Positions 1 to 12,548 are shown, counted from the stretch's first letter. The stretch is 64,000 bases of DNA from Anastrepha obliqua (GCF_027943255.1 NC_072893.1:57878001-57942000), one strand, 5' to 3'. Notes: generated by a model from the sequence alone, not told the origin. Program-made: numbers and translations.

Positions 1-980
1 ATTTGATTTCATTTAGCTTAGATAAAGACGTTTCGTTACTGCTAGTACTCGTAGCTCAGAGCACTAGCCAAACAAAATTTTTAATGCCCCCTGTACTTTG
101 AGTAGTAGTAAAGAACTCGAAATCGGCCGGAAACGAAATTATTAATGTGTACGATTTTTAACAGGTAGGCGAGTAATAATGTGAAAACAACAAAGCATTG
201 AAACTCTTGAAAATAAAAGCTAGCGACACTAGAAAAACATAAGGAAATGCTTGGTTTTAGCAAATAATGAAGTAATTAGCGCAGCTGTTACATTCCTCAA
301 ATGTTTAAAAATGGCCGTTTGGCCATACAAGTTTTCAAAGACAAGCAAGCCAAGTACAGCAAGAAAAGCCATCATTCATTTGGCCACCACTTTAAAAAGA
401 AAGTGGCTGTTGCTCACCAGTGACACAGCTTAGTATACGAGGATTAGGCCTATGAAACTGGAACTCTCGCTTAAATGGTGATGGATTTTCCGAACAATTA
501 AAGCGTGTACTATCATTCAATAGGTCATGAGACCTACTATGGAAATGAAACCACAAGTAATAACGATCGTCCTTTGACTCTACTCATAAAACCTATTTGC
601 AATCGAATTCGTTAAAAGTCAAAGTTCGCACTGAAAATTTAAGTTCCCTTTGTTATAAATAAGAAAGACTAAAAAAGCCAAAAAGATAACACAAAGGGAT
701 TTGCTTTGAAGGCAGTGCTCCACCAAAGCGAACAGAATGTGCAAAGAAATTGCTAGAGGAATGTAGCATGTCCCTCACTTCACAGATTTAGGATCTACTA
801 CGGAATTGGAGATATACCTCGTAATTGTTTATCTTAACGGGCGAAACCGCTTCCATAGAAATGCACAGTGGATGGCGGCAAAAAATAGTTTTTCTAAAGT
901 GGAAATTTTTAACCTTTCATGAATGCAATGTTTACTGAAATAATTAAAATAGATATATGGAATCTGAAAGGACTTTTAGT
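1..980. other. Non-coding, no gene recognised
   Basis: AT-rich unique-looking sequence. Only short open frames of about 60 codons occur on either strand, none with a recognisable motif. Probably intron or intergenic. Confidence 0.5.
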
Positions 981-983
981 TTG

Positions 984-1218
984 GTGATCACGTTCATACG
1001 TTGGCTGGGCCATGTTGTCCGAATGGACACAAACGCTCCTGCTCTGAAAGTATTCGATGCTGTACCAGCTGGTGGTAGCAAAGGAAGAGCAAGGCCTCAT
1101 CTGCGTTGGAAAGATTAGGTGAAGCAGGACTTGGCTTCACTTGGTGTGTCCAACTGGCGCCGGTTAGCACGAGAAAGAAACGACTGGCGCGCTTTGTTAA
1201 ACTCGGCTAAAGTGGGCC
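984..1218 (+). mobile_element. LINE ORF2 C-terminal fragment
   Basis: The plus strand translates to a chain containing RWLGHVVRMDTNAPALKVF, then a glycine-arginine rich stretch and LGVSNWRRLARERNDWRALL. This order (WLGH box, basic GRP-like linker, W-rich tail) is what follows the reverse transcriptase in several non-LTR retrotransposons, after the catalytic part. One in-frame TAG interrupts it just after RWKD, where a glutamine codon would be expected (C to T). The upstream reverse transcriptase is missing, so this is a 5'-truncated dead copy. Clade was not determined. Confidence 0.72.
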
Positions 1219-1426
1219 TTCCCTTAGTTGGACCACAACTATTTTCGGATTACTCTAATATCTGGCCGAAGACTAATTTTAAAAATTCGAATTTAGAGAC
1301 TGGAATGTCTTGCCTTTTGTATGACAAGTGGGCATCACTGGTGAGTGACCACGCCCATTTTCAAAACTCCTCGTTATTCCAATGCAGTAGCAACCTACAT
1401 ATGTTAAACTTCAGCTTAACCGTATA

Positions 1427-1967
1427 ACTCTTTCTTAAAAAGACGAGTCGACGTGGCAGTAGTGAATAATTCCTAAACGGTACCTTTCTTATCTCTTCTT
1501 TGACATTTGTGAAGTAGACAGAGCTACCTAATTATCCATTATAGAACAGCGCACTAAAATTATTAAAACTTCCTACGCTGTACTTTAAGAACAACTTATC
1601 GTGATTTTTTTAATTTAAATACGCGTCCAAATGAGTCGATAATATAAAGGTGGTGAAAAAGTTTCAAGCCATTTCTACGAGGCAGAACAGACGGGGGCTT
1701 TTTGAAAAGTGAAGAATATGTGAATAAACCAACAATAATTCCAAAGCTGAAATACAACATGCGGATCGAGATTTCCGAACTCAGTGTGATAATGTGTGAG
1801 CCAGTCCGTGAAAATATTAATTCTCGTATGACAGCCTGTAGACGTGCTCCTGGTGGGCATTTAAATGATGAAATTTTTCATTTTTTTTAATAGGCGTATT
1901 TTGGACAAAAATAATGTACATGTTTTATTTTGAAACAAGACTTAGGCTCGTCTTTTGAAACACTTTT
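1427..1967 (+). mobile_element. Internally deleted DD41D-like element, copy A
   Basis: The left end (actctttcttaaaaagacga) and the right end (cgtcttttgaaacac) are diverged inverted repeats. They match the ends of two other copies in this window, at 44146-44622 and 53102-53692. The shared left part reads GGCAGTAGTGAATAATTCC here and the equivalent in copy B. Near the right end a peptide GGHLNDEIFHFF resembles the C-terminal HLNDIIFH motif of rosa-like Tc1/mariner transposases. Most of the transposase is deleted. A possible TA duplication flanks it. Confidence 0.6.
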
Positions 1968-3329
1968 TATTCTATGCAGCGTTTAATACTAAGCTCGCCC
2001 ACTGAGCGCCATACCGTTCTGGCAGATATGTCGATGACACAGTCCAAAATTCCTTGGCATGGAGCATATTATTATTGCAGTGATTTTTTAATTATTATTC
2101 AGCCATCCTTTGGCGTATTCTTTTAATACCTCGACAGATTTTTCGATTACTCAGTGACTGCTATTCTGAATGTTCGATTTTTTCGCGAATTTTATAACTG
2201 AAGCCTTCCACACTCGTACAACATCTGACATTTCTCTATTACTGGACCTCGTCGTTTTCAGGAAAATAACTGCTTGTTATATTTATTCATATGGTGTTTT
2301 TAAATGGCAATAGTATTTACTTTCTTTTAACAGTATTTTTCTGCTTCGATTTTCAAGGCCGTCCTCAGAAAACCTAGTTGTCAAACTACTTTCCATACTT
2401 CCTAAAATATTAATAGTCATTCATCTGATAACCGTTTTGGACCTTAAAAAATAAGTTTAGCTAAAAGATTCGATGATTCTACGAAAACAATTGCGAAACA
2501 GTCTTCGAACATAATTCTCTTGACAGAACTATAAGCTTTAAAAAAACAATTTTCTGTGAACGCGTATTTGACTGAAGTTATTTGCGTAGAGCAACAGTTA
2601 GCTAGTTAAATCACAAAATATACCTCTTTGAGTTACTTGGACATAATAGATTTTTATGATTTTATACCAACTTATCAATTTAAAAAAGCAGTATTATATG
2701 GCCACGCCTTAAGCTAATTAGTAAATCGCTTGGAAAAGTTTCTAATTAAATTTTCATTTCATTTATTGTCTCACGACAAAATTGACGGATGAAAAGTATT
2801 ATATAAAATACTTTACATATAGAACATGTACGCTTGCCTTTTAATCTGTCTGTTACAAAGATAATACTTTCATAAAAATCACAGGACTCGTGCACAATTA
2901 AATAAATAATATTTCCTTCAAATATTGAATTTAATATTGGCGAATATTTATTTACACCGGAGTCCATAAAGTAATAGACAAAAAATTAATTAACTATTCC
3001 GAAGCGCAAGCAAAATATTTAATATATGTAAGTACGATAAAGTGTTTTATTAAAGAGTTTATTAATATTAAGCACTCATGACACACAACGAGGGAAAATT
3101 ATTTTTAATGACAACATCACCGGCGATGGGCACGGCAATAAGGTGCCGCGGCAATTGGCATCAGGTTTACTATACATAAATTGTTGAAATTGATATGCAA
3201 ACGCTTGAACGTGAGTGCAATGTACAATAAACAAATAAATTTCCGAGTGTCACAATATGAGTGCCGTGCCGGAAAAGCGTGATTTAGTGGAAAAGTATTC
3301 TAATCCGCAATTCAAATTCAATCCATAAA
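1968..3329. other. Non-coding, no gene recognised
   Basis: About 1.4 kb of AT-rich sequence with scattered short frames. I see no coding motif, terminal repeats or structural RNA. Confidence 0.45.
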
Positions 3330-3900
3330 TTCAGTTTGGAAAATTACTTTTACTCAATTCAAAGTAAAAAATGTGACCCCGTTTTGCCTTGACTATGGCC
3401 TTGAGACGGTCCAGAAACGAATTGCAATTTTCCCGACTGTGACTTGCAGGTATTTTGGCCCACTCGCGGACAATGCATTTTTCAGGGCCTCGAGACTGGT
3501 GAATATTTTAATTCAAGCCTTGCTCTCCAAAATGGCACAAAGGAATAATCCATCGGAAATTGAACGCTTTCGACCAAGCGAGACAACTCCGCCTTGCTCT
3601 CCAAAATGGCACAAAGGAATAATCCATCGGAAATTGAACGCTTTCGACCAAGCGAGACAACTCCTGCGCTCTCTCAAGTCTGACTTGTTGCTGCTTTGGT
3701 GTGAGATCATACGCCTTTCGGGTCTTGTATGGCTTGACTTTGAGATCATATTTCAGTATGCGGCGGATGCTGTGGTCAGATATTTTCAGTCCTTTCGCCA
3801 TTTGATTGGCTCTTCGTCGGGGATTTCGATTTCGCTCACATCACTTCTTCACTTTTTGAACCATTTCACGTGACGTTGCAGTCTTTTGATGATCACCTCT
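3330..3900 (-). mobile_element. Tc1/mariner transposase fragment
   Basis: On the minus strand the reading LKISDHSIRRILKYDLKVKP followed by YKTRKAYDLTPKQQQVRLER is the second helix-turn-helix and linker of an IS630-Tc1-mariner transposase. Further on, VREWAKIPASHSRENCNSFL and then DRLKAIVKAKRGHI look like the C-terminal end of the same family. The catalytic core between the two parts is missing, so the copy is internally deleted. The long open frame on the plus strand of this region (3373-3873) is the antisense shadow of it. A 74-bp tandem duplication lies inside. Confidence 0.7.
3517..3664. repeat. 74-bp perfect tandem duplication
   Basis: The 74 bases beginning gccttgctctccaaaatggc occur twice head to tail (3517-3590 and 3591-3664) with no difference that I could see. 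It falls inside the transposase fragment and occurred after that copy was already broken, or broke it further. Confidence 0.92.
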
Positions 3901-4600
3901 ATGACGTTTCGCCCGAAAGTAAGCATTGAGAAGGTGAAATAAGTACGGGTAATTTACAGTTTTTCATACGAGTTTATTTTGGCAATAAAAAAAATTGTGT
4001 TTTTGTAATTTTAATGTTTCAGCACGGCACGCTATGCAGTGAGTATTAAGACTAGTTCTACAAGGAGTTTCACTCATGGCGTGCTCGAAATCATATTTAT
4101 GGTACAATTCTGCTTACATTCAGGGAAATAAATAAAGAGTTGACACATTTTTTCAGAAATAAAAAAGGAGGAGAAAAATAAAAAAAGAGGATATTTTAAG
4201 ATACCCCAGACCTATTCTATAAGAATTCTGCATGATTTTTATTTTTCTCATTTTGTGGTTCATTATAATAGTTCATTATAAACTATTAAAAGTCGACTTT
4301 ACGCAAATTTAATTTTTATTTATTTAATTGTGTATTAATATTTAGGCAAAAAAAGAGCTTACCGAAATAAGAAAAAACCTCCAGGCCAATATAAGTAAAT
4401 TTTATACCAATCGATTACAGTTTGATTCTACACTGGTACTGCCAAAAGAAAAATTAGTTAAAGTTTGATTTCCGATTACAAAGTAAAATCCTATTCTTAA
4501 TAAAGATCCTTAAAGTATACTATTTTTTGTTTATGTCTATTGTCAATCTTGCCGTTATTTGATTTTGACTGTAATCAACTTTGAATTATTGCTTCTTAAA
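3901..4600. other. Non-coding, no gene recognised
   Basis: AT-rich sequence without recognisable coding or repeat structure. Confidence 0.45.
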
Positions 4601-4639
4601 GAGCAAATGCATTTTTGGGGAATTTCTTTCAAACTCAAA

Positions 4640-5480
4640 TTTCTAACTTACGAGGGCTGCCTTTGAAACTTTTGTTTCCAATAATGAAAATACAGTTAAA
4701 TAGCAATAGAAATGGTTCTACTTCTTTTCAAAATATTCTCCTTGAACGGCAATACGTTTCTGTATTCGTTTGCACCAATTTTCAAAACAGTTTTGCCACT
4801 ACTCAGAAGGAAATACCTTCAAAACAAGCTGTTTAAAAGCTTCAGGCTTTGAAAAACTTTGACATGGCTTTTTATTTTCGATTTTCGGGAACTAAAAGAA
4901 ATTATTGGGCGCCAAATCAGGGCATTGTTTTGATATTTTGAGTGCTAAAAACTCTCTTGTGTTTATCGTGGCGAAGGATCATTTTTCTTCGACGGTGGTT
5001 ATCCTTAATTCTGCAAAAACTTCTGGGAAACAAATAGTTGAAAGTTGCGGTATTACCAAATTTTTCGAAAAAAACTGGTGACTGGGTTGTAGGTGTTTTT
5101 CCGCGAACAACTTTTGTTGGATTGTTCGACTCGTCTTGCAATATCCATACTGTCGATAGCGGTTTTATTTCCGGCTCATGTGCAAAATCCAAGATTCGTC
5201 ATCTGTTCCGATGCTATAGACGTGGGCGGCTTATTCAACATTTCTTAACATCAATCCTCACGAGTTATTTTATGGGCAATTGATAAATTAAGCGGTATCC
5301 AACGAAAGCAAATCTATTTGATCACTAAATGGTCAGGCAATATTGAACGTATGCTAGTCCCACTAATGCCCAAGGGTGCCTTTTACTCGCGATATATCAC
5401 ATGGCGAGCCTGTGTTATCAATTGACGCACAGCATCTGTTGCAAACAACAACCATTTTTGGAGGGACCCAATGAGTTCCG
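4640..5480 (-). mobile_element. Degenerate mariner transposase
   Basis: The minus strand reads DFAHEPEIKPLSTVWILQDE and then NPTKVVRGKTPTTQS, the segment just after the first catalytic aspartate in one insect mariner group. A following RRRKMILRHDKHK corresponds to the second catalytic block (usually ILHHDNA) with substitutions. Numerous stops and frameshifts follow. The left edge tacgagggctgcctttgaaa has the look of a mariner terminal repeat, but I found no matching right end. Confidence 0.7.
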
Positions 5481-6289
5481 GTGATCGCACCTGAAAAACT
5501 CGACATGAAAATAGTACTAAGTAAAAGTTCAAGTATTACAACAATAATTATTGAAATTATATACAGTTATTCCTATGTTAGTTACATTGTTGGAGAGGTG
5601 TTTGATATAAGGCAAATGTGCGAGAGTATGCAGAAGGGAAAAGGGAATCAGATCGCAAATAGGTTTTGTCTAGTTTGTTGTGCCTGATAGACTTAACACC
5701 AAGAAATATATGGTTTTGATATCTAGAAGTAAAAACGGACCTCTTGGATTTAAATTTACTTAATATATATTGAATTGAACTCTTTTCAGTTATTTAGCCA
5801 AGCCAAGTAAACTTTTAACAATTAAATAGTTTATATTGAGCCTTTTGCAAGCAGAAAATATAATATTGTTCCCAAATCATATAAAATTCAATAATTGCTT
5901 GAAAAAATGTCACGTTATCCAGCACTGATGGGATATGTAATCACCCATTACATTACGGCTCAAATGAAAACCTTCCACCAAAAATTAACCGGTGTAGAAG
6001 TTTGAAATTTTTCACTCACATATTAAGCAATACTAGAAAGTACTGGTAAAAATTTGGGTGTGATCGGACCATTGCCACGTCTACTTTACAAAAGAGAATT
6101 TTTTATGGAAGTTTTGAATGGAACTCCTTACTTGCCGAGAATTCAACTATTTTTAGTTACATAAAACTGTTTGATGAATTTGAAAATTCCCTCCCTTTTA
6201 AATTCTGTGGGGTAGTTTTCGAGATACCGCTATATACTGTGAACGTCAAAAGTAAGGGTACACCACATATTATTGAAATTGATTTTGAT
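5481..6289. other. Non-coding, no gene recognised
   Basis: AT-rich sequence with no coding motif or repeat boundary that I could identify. Confidence 0.45.
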
Positions 6290-6545
6290 GAGTTTTGACT
6301 ATGTATTTATTACCTTGTAATTTCAATTATTTTTATAAAAATATAGTTTACTCTACAACGAAAAAATCATTCAAATCAAAGTCTCGTACTTTGTATAACA
6401 TTTGTATAATTTTGCTAATATTCATAAGAATTCCAAACTTTTTACTCAGAATTTGTAGGAAAATTTTCGGAATGCAGTTTTATAGATCATTGAATTTTAG
6501 TGCTATAAAGTGGAAGTTTCAATTGGTTTAAAACTTTCGTTGATT
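6290..6545 (+). repeat. Single arm of a foldback repeat
   Basis: The part around 6470-6530 carries the core motif of the foldback family seen elsewhere here: atgcagttttatagatcatt, then aattttagtg and aagtggaagtttcaa. The partner arm in inverted orientation was not found nearby, so this may be a truncated or solo copy. The family itself is described at 9249-9697. Confidence 0.38.
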
Positions 6546-6599
6546 TTTTTCACGAATGCTCGATAGATAGATATGAATGAATGAGATTTGCACTTTGAT

Positions 6600-7440
6600 C
6601 TAATGGTCTTTTGTGCCCTCTACTCATCACAGTACCTCATCCATGCCCAGTTCCCTTATTAAACTCAGGACAGAGCTGGGTTAGATTGAGCGTATGTGCC
6701 TTTCTTCTACCTGGAATTGGCCACGATGACTCAATCTTCTATGCGCTACAGCGCTGCATTCCAGGAGAAGGTGCATTGCAGTCTCCTGGGATTGGTCGTT
6801 GAAACAGATAACTTCGCAGCTTGCAATGGCCTGTGAAGATGCCTGTGAACATTCTCAGATTATTCTTGGTTTTATTATTCTTATATGTTTTTAAACTTCT
6901 TTTGGTTGTACCCTCCCAGTTTGGTGCCAGCAAACCTCCCTTCGCCCTAGATCTTCGCTTCTGAGCTTCTCCTTGTTGGTGTGTTGTTCCATGACAAGGA
7001 CGGACTCGGATCATATTAAAGGCGAAGTCGCAGCCTCTCTCTCGAATGCGTCCGCTACTTCGTTCCCAGTTATGCCCCTGTGTCCTGTGACTCAAATGCA
7101 ATTGTGCATTCCTTGTAGATTCAGTTTTTCGATACACTCAAGTACCAGTGAGGATTTAATCTCAGAGGAAGATAAGGCCATGAGTGCCGCCTGACTGTCA
7201 CTCAGAATGGCAATTCGCTCATTCCGAACATTCCTATCTAAGTCTATTTCTGCACAAATTTCATACAGCTCCGCTTGGAAGATGCTTGGAACACTGCCCA
7301 TCGACACAGACCCTTTGGTTCTGGGGCCATCAATTCCAGCGCCTATGTCTTCTGGGGTCTTCAAGCAATCTGTGTACCAGTGCAGGGTACAGTCCTGGAG
7401 ATTCTTTTCAAATGCAGGTATACTCCAGTTCAACTTACTG
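6600..7440 (-). mobile_element. LINE ORF2 RNase H and C-terminal fragment
   Basis: On the minus strand the chain from 7433 downward holds GSVPSIFQAELYEICAEIDL and then IAILSDSQAALMALSS. These are the Q-A-E and S-D-S-Q-A-A motifs of the RNase H domain carried by I/Jockey-type LINEs. After a frame change TGIFTGHCKLRSYL follows, the conserved TGH segment that precedes the terminal cysteine/histidine motif. The reverse transcriptase is absent. A dead 5'-truncated copy; the exact clade was not fixed. Confidence 0.8.
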
Positions 7441-8939
7441 TTCAGTTCAATTCCGAATGTTAGTCACCCATTTGGCTACGGGCACGCCTTGTATACAGTA
7501 AATTGATTAAAATAAAAAATTAAAAAAATCGATGAATTAACTAATTTTTTTATTTTGCTTGGCCGCGTCGGATTCGAATCATTTTTAATCTTTCAATGCA
7601 CTTGTTGATATTGATGCCGCATTATTTACCTATAGATGTTATTTGGTTGTTGAGAACAAACTTCTGATATTATTCTCCGTTATTATACCTCACTTGCTTC
7701 AGAGTAAGAAACTGTAGGCCACCTTTCTTGTGAATAAGTGGTTTCCATTGCTATTTTACTGTTACTTAAATTTTTTAAACTGTTTATTCCATTTGTGGGT
7801 GGCATGTGCACAAAAATTATATATATTTGTCATTCCATCTGTTTCACAATTGTTTGATTTTCAATTTTTTTATTGAACAAATTGAAAACGGCACCTTTAT
7901 TGTTATTGCTGTCCATACAAACCTTGAAAATATCTTCGTTTTTGCTCTTGAATGTTGGCGATTAACAAAGGGGACGAGTTGTACTGCACGAAACAAGAAC
8001 AACATTTTCAAAATTATATATCTATAACTGCTACAAAATTCTAAACACTTGGTAGCCGCTTTTTTCCACGTTTTTACAAATTATTTTACATACTTTCTCG
8101 CCTTTTTTCCATTAGATATGAAAATTTTAGCTATATTTTACCTTGCGCACAATTTTAACTTTCACTGAATTTTACAGCAAAGAAATTACGGAAAAAATCA
8201 GCTTCCGTTTTCTTTTTCCTACACGGTTTGGGTTTGTATGCGCGAGTTGACTATCGGCGATCGGTTTTTCGATGGCGGCTGCGGTTTGACGGCTGCACGC
8301 GTTGTGGTGGCGCCACAGTTTGCACGTGGCAAGTTGCAAATTGGCATGCACTTGAAATACACACCCATACATACATTATGTATGTCCATGAAAGCAGTTA
8401 GTGTGTGTATTCACACATACATATGTGTTTTAATGACGCAAATTATTTTATTGCGGCTTAATTGATTGCTATTTAAAATGTTAATACTTTTTTTTAATAC
8501 TTTTTATTTATTGCCGTCAAACGCTCTCACACGTTGTCATACGCATAAACAAACACACGTACAGATTTATATTTTTATGGCTTTTCGGTCGACAAAGCCA
8601 TTGAATGGCCCAATGTTAGCACATTGTTTTTATGGCAAAAGTTGGTTCCTTTGTACGATTATTTATTAAAAAGTTAAGTATTTAACTACACTGATTTTTC
8701 ATAACAATAAATTCAATATTTAACTATCAAGGTACAAATAAACGCCGTTTTGGTTGTATTGGCATATACAGGGTCGTTTAATATTAAATATAGAAATAAA
8801 ATAGTTTAAAAACAAAAACGCAATCAAATTATGAAACTGTTATCTAGGATTATGCCATAAAGAATACAACAGTACTTAAATAAATTTAATATTTAAATTT
8901 AATTTAAATAACATTAATACATTTTGATGACTTTATCTC
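7441..8939. other. Non-coding, unique-looking intronic type sequence
   Basis: No gene recognised. The part 8340-8440 has short alternating ACATACATAC-like runs. The part 8500-8680 is less AT-rich, has two copies of the motif tttttatggc (the type bound by Hox/Caudal proteins), and no transposon signature. It could be regulatory, but that is inference from composition only. Confidence 0.4.
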
Positions 8940-8984
8940 GGCAGGCTAATCACCTACCCTACCAGAAAGCAAAATAGATTAACG

Positions 8985-9050
8985 AAACCAACGCAGGACT
9001 GAGTCTTGTCGAGGTCCTATGCTCCCGAGTGGAGTGAACAAGGGAAAAAA
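8985..9050 (+). mobile_element. 3' tail of a LINE
   Basis: The stretch gtcttgtcgaggtcctatgc followed by tcccgagtggagtgaa is nearly the same as 52227-52273, which ends a longer LINE copy on the plus strand. This is therefore a very short 5'-truncated insertion of the same LINE family. Confidence 0.7.
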
Positions 9051-9248
9051 CACATCGCGGCCATGGCTCTACGATTTTTTTCTTTGAATGCCTAAGGGCT
9101 GTCGAAAAGCCCACGATATTTTACTAAGACCTAGAAAAGAAATTTTACGAGTTTAAATCACTCAATCGTGATGGTCAATGCACGTCAGCAAAACGCAAAA
9201 TTAAGAATCCTTCCAATTTTGATTGCTATGTCGCCATATTCGAACATG

Positions 9249-9697
9249 TTGTATTTGCCCTAATATGACCCAAAGTTTCAAACTTTGTGCAACATTTTTC
9301 AAAATTTTATAAATATTTTCAATATTTTATCAAAACTTTTAACTTTTTAACTAAAATTTCGAGAGCACTTCTGGATATGTATTTTTTAAACCTGATACAT
9401 TTTAATTTATCAGAGTGCAAGTTTCAAGGCCTGCAAACGTTTCTTCGATACAAAGTACGCACTCGATTTTTTTATTTGGAAGAAAACGCTTAGCATCGTT
9501 AACAAAAATAATTGCCAAAAATTAACAATATTTGTAACTATTGAAACTGACGCTTTTTACATTAAAATTCAATGGGCTATAAAACTGCGTACATAGAAAT
9601 TTTTTTAAAATTCTGCTAAAAAAGCTGAAAAGTTTAATGTTGTTTTGAAAAATTTATGCAAAGTTCAAACTTTGGGCTATTTAACTTTCGTTATAAT
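9249..9697. repeat. Foldback (long inverted repeat) element
   Basis: The left edge cccaaagtttcaaactttgt is matched in inverted orientation by the right edge (reverse complement cccaaagtttgaactttgca). The similarity runs inward as imperfect arms of roughly 150-200 bases. The right arm holds, in reverse, the motif gcagttttatagcccattga that is shared with copies near 20.6, 33.8, 40.2 and 59.3 kb. No open frame is carried. It behaves as a non-autonomous foldback family. Confidence 0.6.
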
Positions 9698-10236
9698 TGA
9701 ACTATATTTTTATAAAAGAAGTAGTAGTGTGCTTATAATTTTACAGTGCGGTGTATATGGCAAAAAATCGTAGGAGTAATTAGTACAATCAAGTCCTGTC
9801 GCGCCATCCTGCTCAAATCACGTGCGCGAATTATGCGTTCTTCATTTTCAGGCTAAAAATATTTAGTTACTATACTCCCGTAGTGCCATTGTCAGTAACA
9901 GTCTGTATATCCTCCTTTTTTTTTGTAATAAATACTTGACTTTGAAACCCATGTAACTGCAAGCCATAATGCGGGTGGTTACAATAGTTTCTCAACAGTC
10001 AGATGTGGGTTGTACCTAACCTATTTACGCATATACGGCAATTTTGAAAGAAAATTTAATGGGACATTTTAGCATTTTTGCGCTAACACCCAATTGGCTT
10101 ATGCTCGATGAATTTCATGGTAGCAAAGTTCCTATTTCTGGGGGTCTACTCTGTAAGAAGATGGGAATAATAATTTAATGCGAAAAGAAATTTATTATTG
10201 TTTATCGTATTTAAATATTATTTAATTATTATGTAA
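9698..10236. other. Non-coding, no gene recognised
   Basis: AT-rich sequence between the foldback element and mariner copy 1, without recognisable features. Confidence 0.45.
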
Positions 10237-10238
10237 TA

Positions 10239-11508
10239 GGACTATGAATAAGTTCGTGCGGTTTTTTTTTCGAAATTTGAAACTTCATTGACGTAAAATG
10301 GTTACAAATTTAATATTCAAAGTATTGTCCATCGCTTACTACTACTTTTTCCCATCTTTCTGGCAATTCACGGATTCCCTTTGTGAAAAATTCGGTCGGT
10401 TTTGCCGCAATCCACGAATCGATCCATTTTTTGACTTCATCGTAATTACGGAAGTGCTGGTCAGCCAGGCCATGTTGCATCGATCGGAAGAGATAGTAAT
10501 CGGATGGCGCAAGGTCTGGACTATACGGCGGGTGGGGTAGGACATCCCATTTGAGCGTTTCTAAGTATGTTTTGACCACTTGTGCAACATGCGGCCGAGC
10601 ATTGTCATGTTGCAAAATAACTTTGTCGTGTCTATCGGCGTATTGCGGCCGTTTTTCTCGCAGTGCTCGGCTCAAACGCATCAATTGTCGTCGGTAGACA
10701 TCCCCCGTAATCGTTTCATTCGGTTTCAGTAGCTCATAATACACAACACCCAGCTGGTCCCACCAGATACACAGCATAACCTTCAGGCCATGAATATTCT
10801 GCGCCGACGTCGATGTTGAAGCATGGCCAGGGTATCCATACGTTGCCCGACGTTTTGGATTGTCGTAATGGACCCACTTTTCATCGCCAGTCACAATTCG
10901 ATGCAAAAAACCCTTTCTTTTGTGCCGTTGAAGCAGTTGTTCGCATGCCATAAAACGGCGTTCAACGTCTCTTGGCTTCAATTCATACGGCACCCAATGG
11001 CCTACCTTTCGGATCATTCCCATGGCTTTTAAACGTTTGGAAATGGTTGATTGATCAACTCCCAAAGTTTTTGCAACCTCTTCTTGCGTTTGAGCCGGAT
11101 CTTGATCGAGCAATTCCTCCAATTCGGTATCCATGAACTTTGGCGGCGCACCCTCGCGTTCTTCGTCTTCCAAGCCAAAATCACCACTTTTAAAGCGTGC
11201 AAACCACTTCTGGCACGTTCGCTCAGCTAGAGCATGCTCACCATAAACTTCCACCAAGATACGATGACTTCCGGCTGCTTTTTTCTTCATATTAAAGAAT
11301 TCCCCGCAAAAACACATTATTTGGCACGAAATTCGACATTTTCAAGTGTGGTAAAAATATTGTTGTTTACGCTTCAAATAAAAAACTTATACTGACGTTT
11401 GTGCCTTACGACAGTAGCTCTCCAATGAATGTTTGGAAATGTGGATCGATGGAATAATAATCAAGTTACGCCATTTGTTGTAAAACCGCACGAACTTATT
11501 CATAGTCC
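10239..11508 (-). mobile_element. mariner element, copy 1 (1270 bp)
   Basis: Perfect 27-bp terminal inverted repeats begin ggactatgaataagttcgtg and the element is flanked by TA at 10237-10238 and 11509-11510, the mariner target duplication. It contains one long transposase frame on the minus strand. A second copy of the same length lies at 46192-47461 in the opposite orientation. I saw only three base differences between the two. The short length, intact ends and near identity show recent transposition. Confidence 0.96.
10310..11317 (-). CDS. mariner transposase, D,D34D (copy 1)
   Basis: A 335-residue DDE/D transposase that would bind the terminal repeats, excise the element and insert it at TA. 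The N-terminal half carries the paired helix-turn-helix region (residues about 10-105, with YGEHALAERTCQKWF and VDQSTISKRLKAMG). The mariner linker signature, usually WVPHEL, is WVPYEL here at 108-113. Catalytic aspartates are D145 (TGDEKW), D238 (QHDNARPH) and D273 (YSPDLAPSDY); 34 residues separate the last two, the mariner spacing. The frame begins MCFCGEFFNMKKK, which lacks the usual start of the family. An upstream ATG at 11339 in another frame encodes MSNFVPNN and stops after 15 codons. The true N-terminus therefore seems shifted out of frame, and activity is uncertain. Residue 16 is Gly here and Glu in copy 2. Confidence 0.9.
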   Translation of the reverse strand: MCFCGEFFNMKKKAAGSHRILVEVYGEHALAERTCQKWFARFKSGDFGLEDEEREGAPPKFMDTELEELLDQDPAQTQEEVAKTLGVDQSTISKRLKAMGMIRKVGHWVPYELKPRDVERRFMACEQLLQRHKRKGFLHRIVTGDEKWVHYDNPKRRATYGYPGHASTSTSAQNIHGLKVMLCIWWDQLGVVYYELLKPNETITGDVYRRQLMRLSRALREKRPQYADRHDKVILQHDNARPHVAQVVKTYLETLKWDVLPHPPYSPDLAPSDYYLFRSMQHGLADQHFRNYDEVKKWIDSWIAAKPTEFFTKGIRELPERWEKVVVSDGQYFEY

Positions 11509-11510
11509 TA

Positions 11511-12548
11511 TTAGTTTATTTCTATATACAACAAATATTCTACAAAAACAATACTATCTACTCACAGCTTTGGGTATTTAAATATAAATTTTTCAGTATG
11601 TAGTATCTTAGCAATCCAGTTTGTTTAGAAATACAGTTTAGAAATTGTTTTTATAATAAAATTTACTTTCGCACCGCATTAAAGCGTATACTCAATGAAA
11701 TCCAAAAATTAAAATTAGCCTCAATTACCCGATCTACAAACCTTAATTCTGTTCCTGATATTGAATGGAGAATTCAATTGAAATTTGGGTTACACTTTCA
11801 CTTACAGCAGTAAAATATTTCCAACTGAATTTCTATTACAATGACGCTTAGGCCACGTAATACTATATCTCCTAGTGAAACAATCTGCTCAAATTTATTC
11901 ACTATATTGATAATTGGATGCTCTGTTATTAGGGCTCTGTCGATTAGGCGCACTAAATTTACTAATCAAAGCTCGATATGGAACCGAATTTTTAAGTATT
12001 GTTGCACTTTAACAAAATTAATTTCTTGTGTTATGGTATAACGGACCAATTTGTCAACACACAAATATTAAATATAAATCCATGGTTGCCATGACTCTAT
12101 TTGTTATCAATTGGATGGTTGATATTTTAGGCAACCCGAAATGGTTAGCCCTGTAAAATGTGCAAATAATGCATGTATTAATATATCGTAGTGTGTGTGC
12201 GTGTATATTTTGTCACTTAATATGATTGTTTTTGTTCGTTTTTCGCCGCCCTTTCACAACACAATATTCACTGACTATTTTAACAACGATTAAATATTTA
12301 AACTTTAACAAATTACTGGCAATTCGTTAACGTTAATTGCTCTGATTTAAAACTTTCATTTTAAATCCTCCACTTTACATTTTTTAAACTGTTTAACTTT
12401 AAGGATATGAATGTTTATTTGAAACATTTAAATAATTATTACTATTATTAACTACAGTTACAGCCAGCTTACTGAGCGTTTTTATCGGAGATTTTTATTT
12501 AAACAAAAATCAATTATTATAGAAATATGTTATTCAATTATATTATAT
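11511..12548. other. Non-coding, no gene recognised
   Basis: AT-rich sequence. The longest frame (11841-12041, 66 codons) has no recognisable motif. Confidence 0.45.

Noticed and set aside
3373..3873. 166-codon plus-strand open frame
   Set aside because: It is antisense to a recognisable transposase fragment and contains the 74-bp duplication in two phases; no motif of its own.
10823..11032. Open frame on the opposite strand of mariner copy 1 (and the same in copy 2)
   Set aside because: Pure antisense shadow of the transposase; present identically in both copies.
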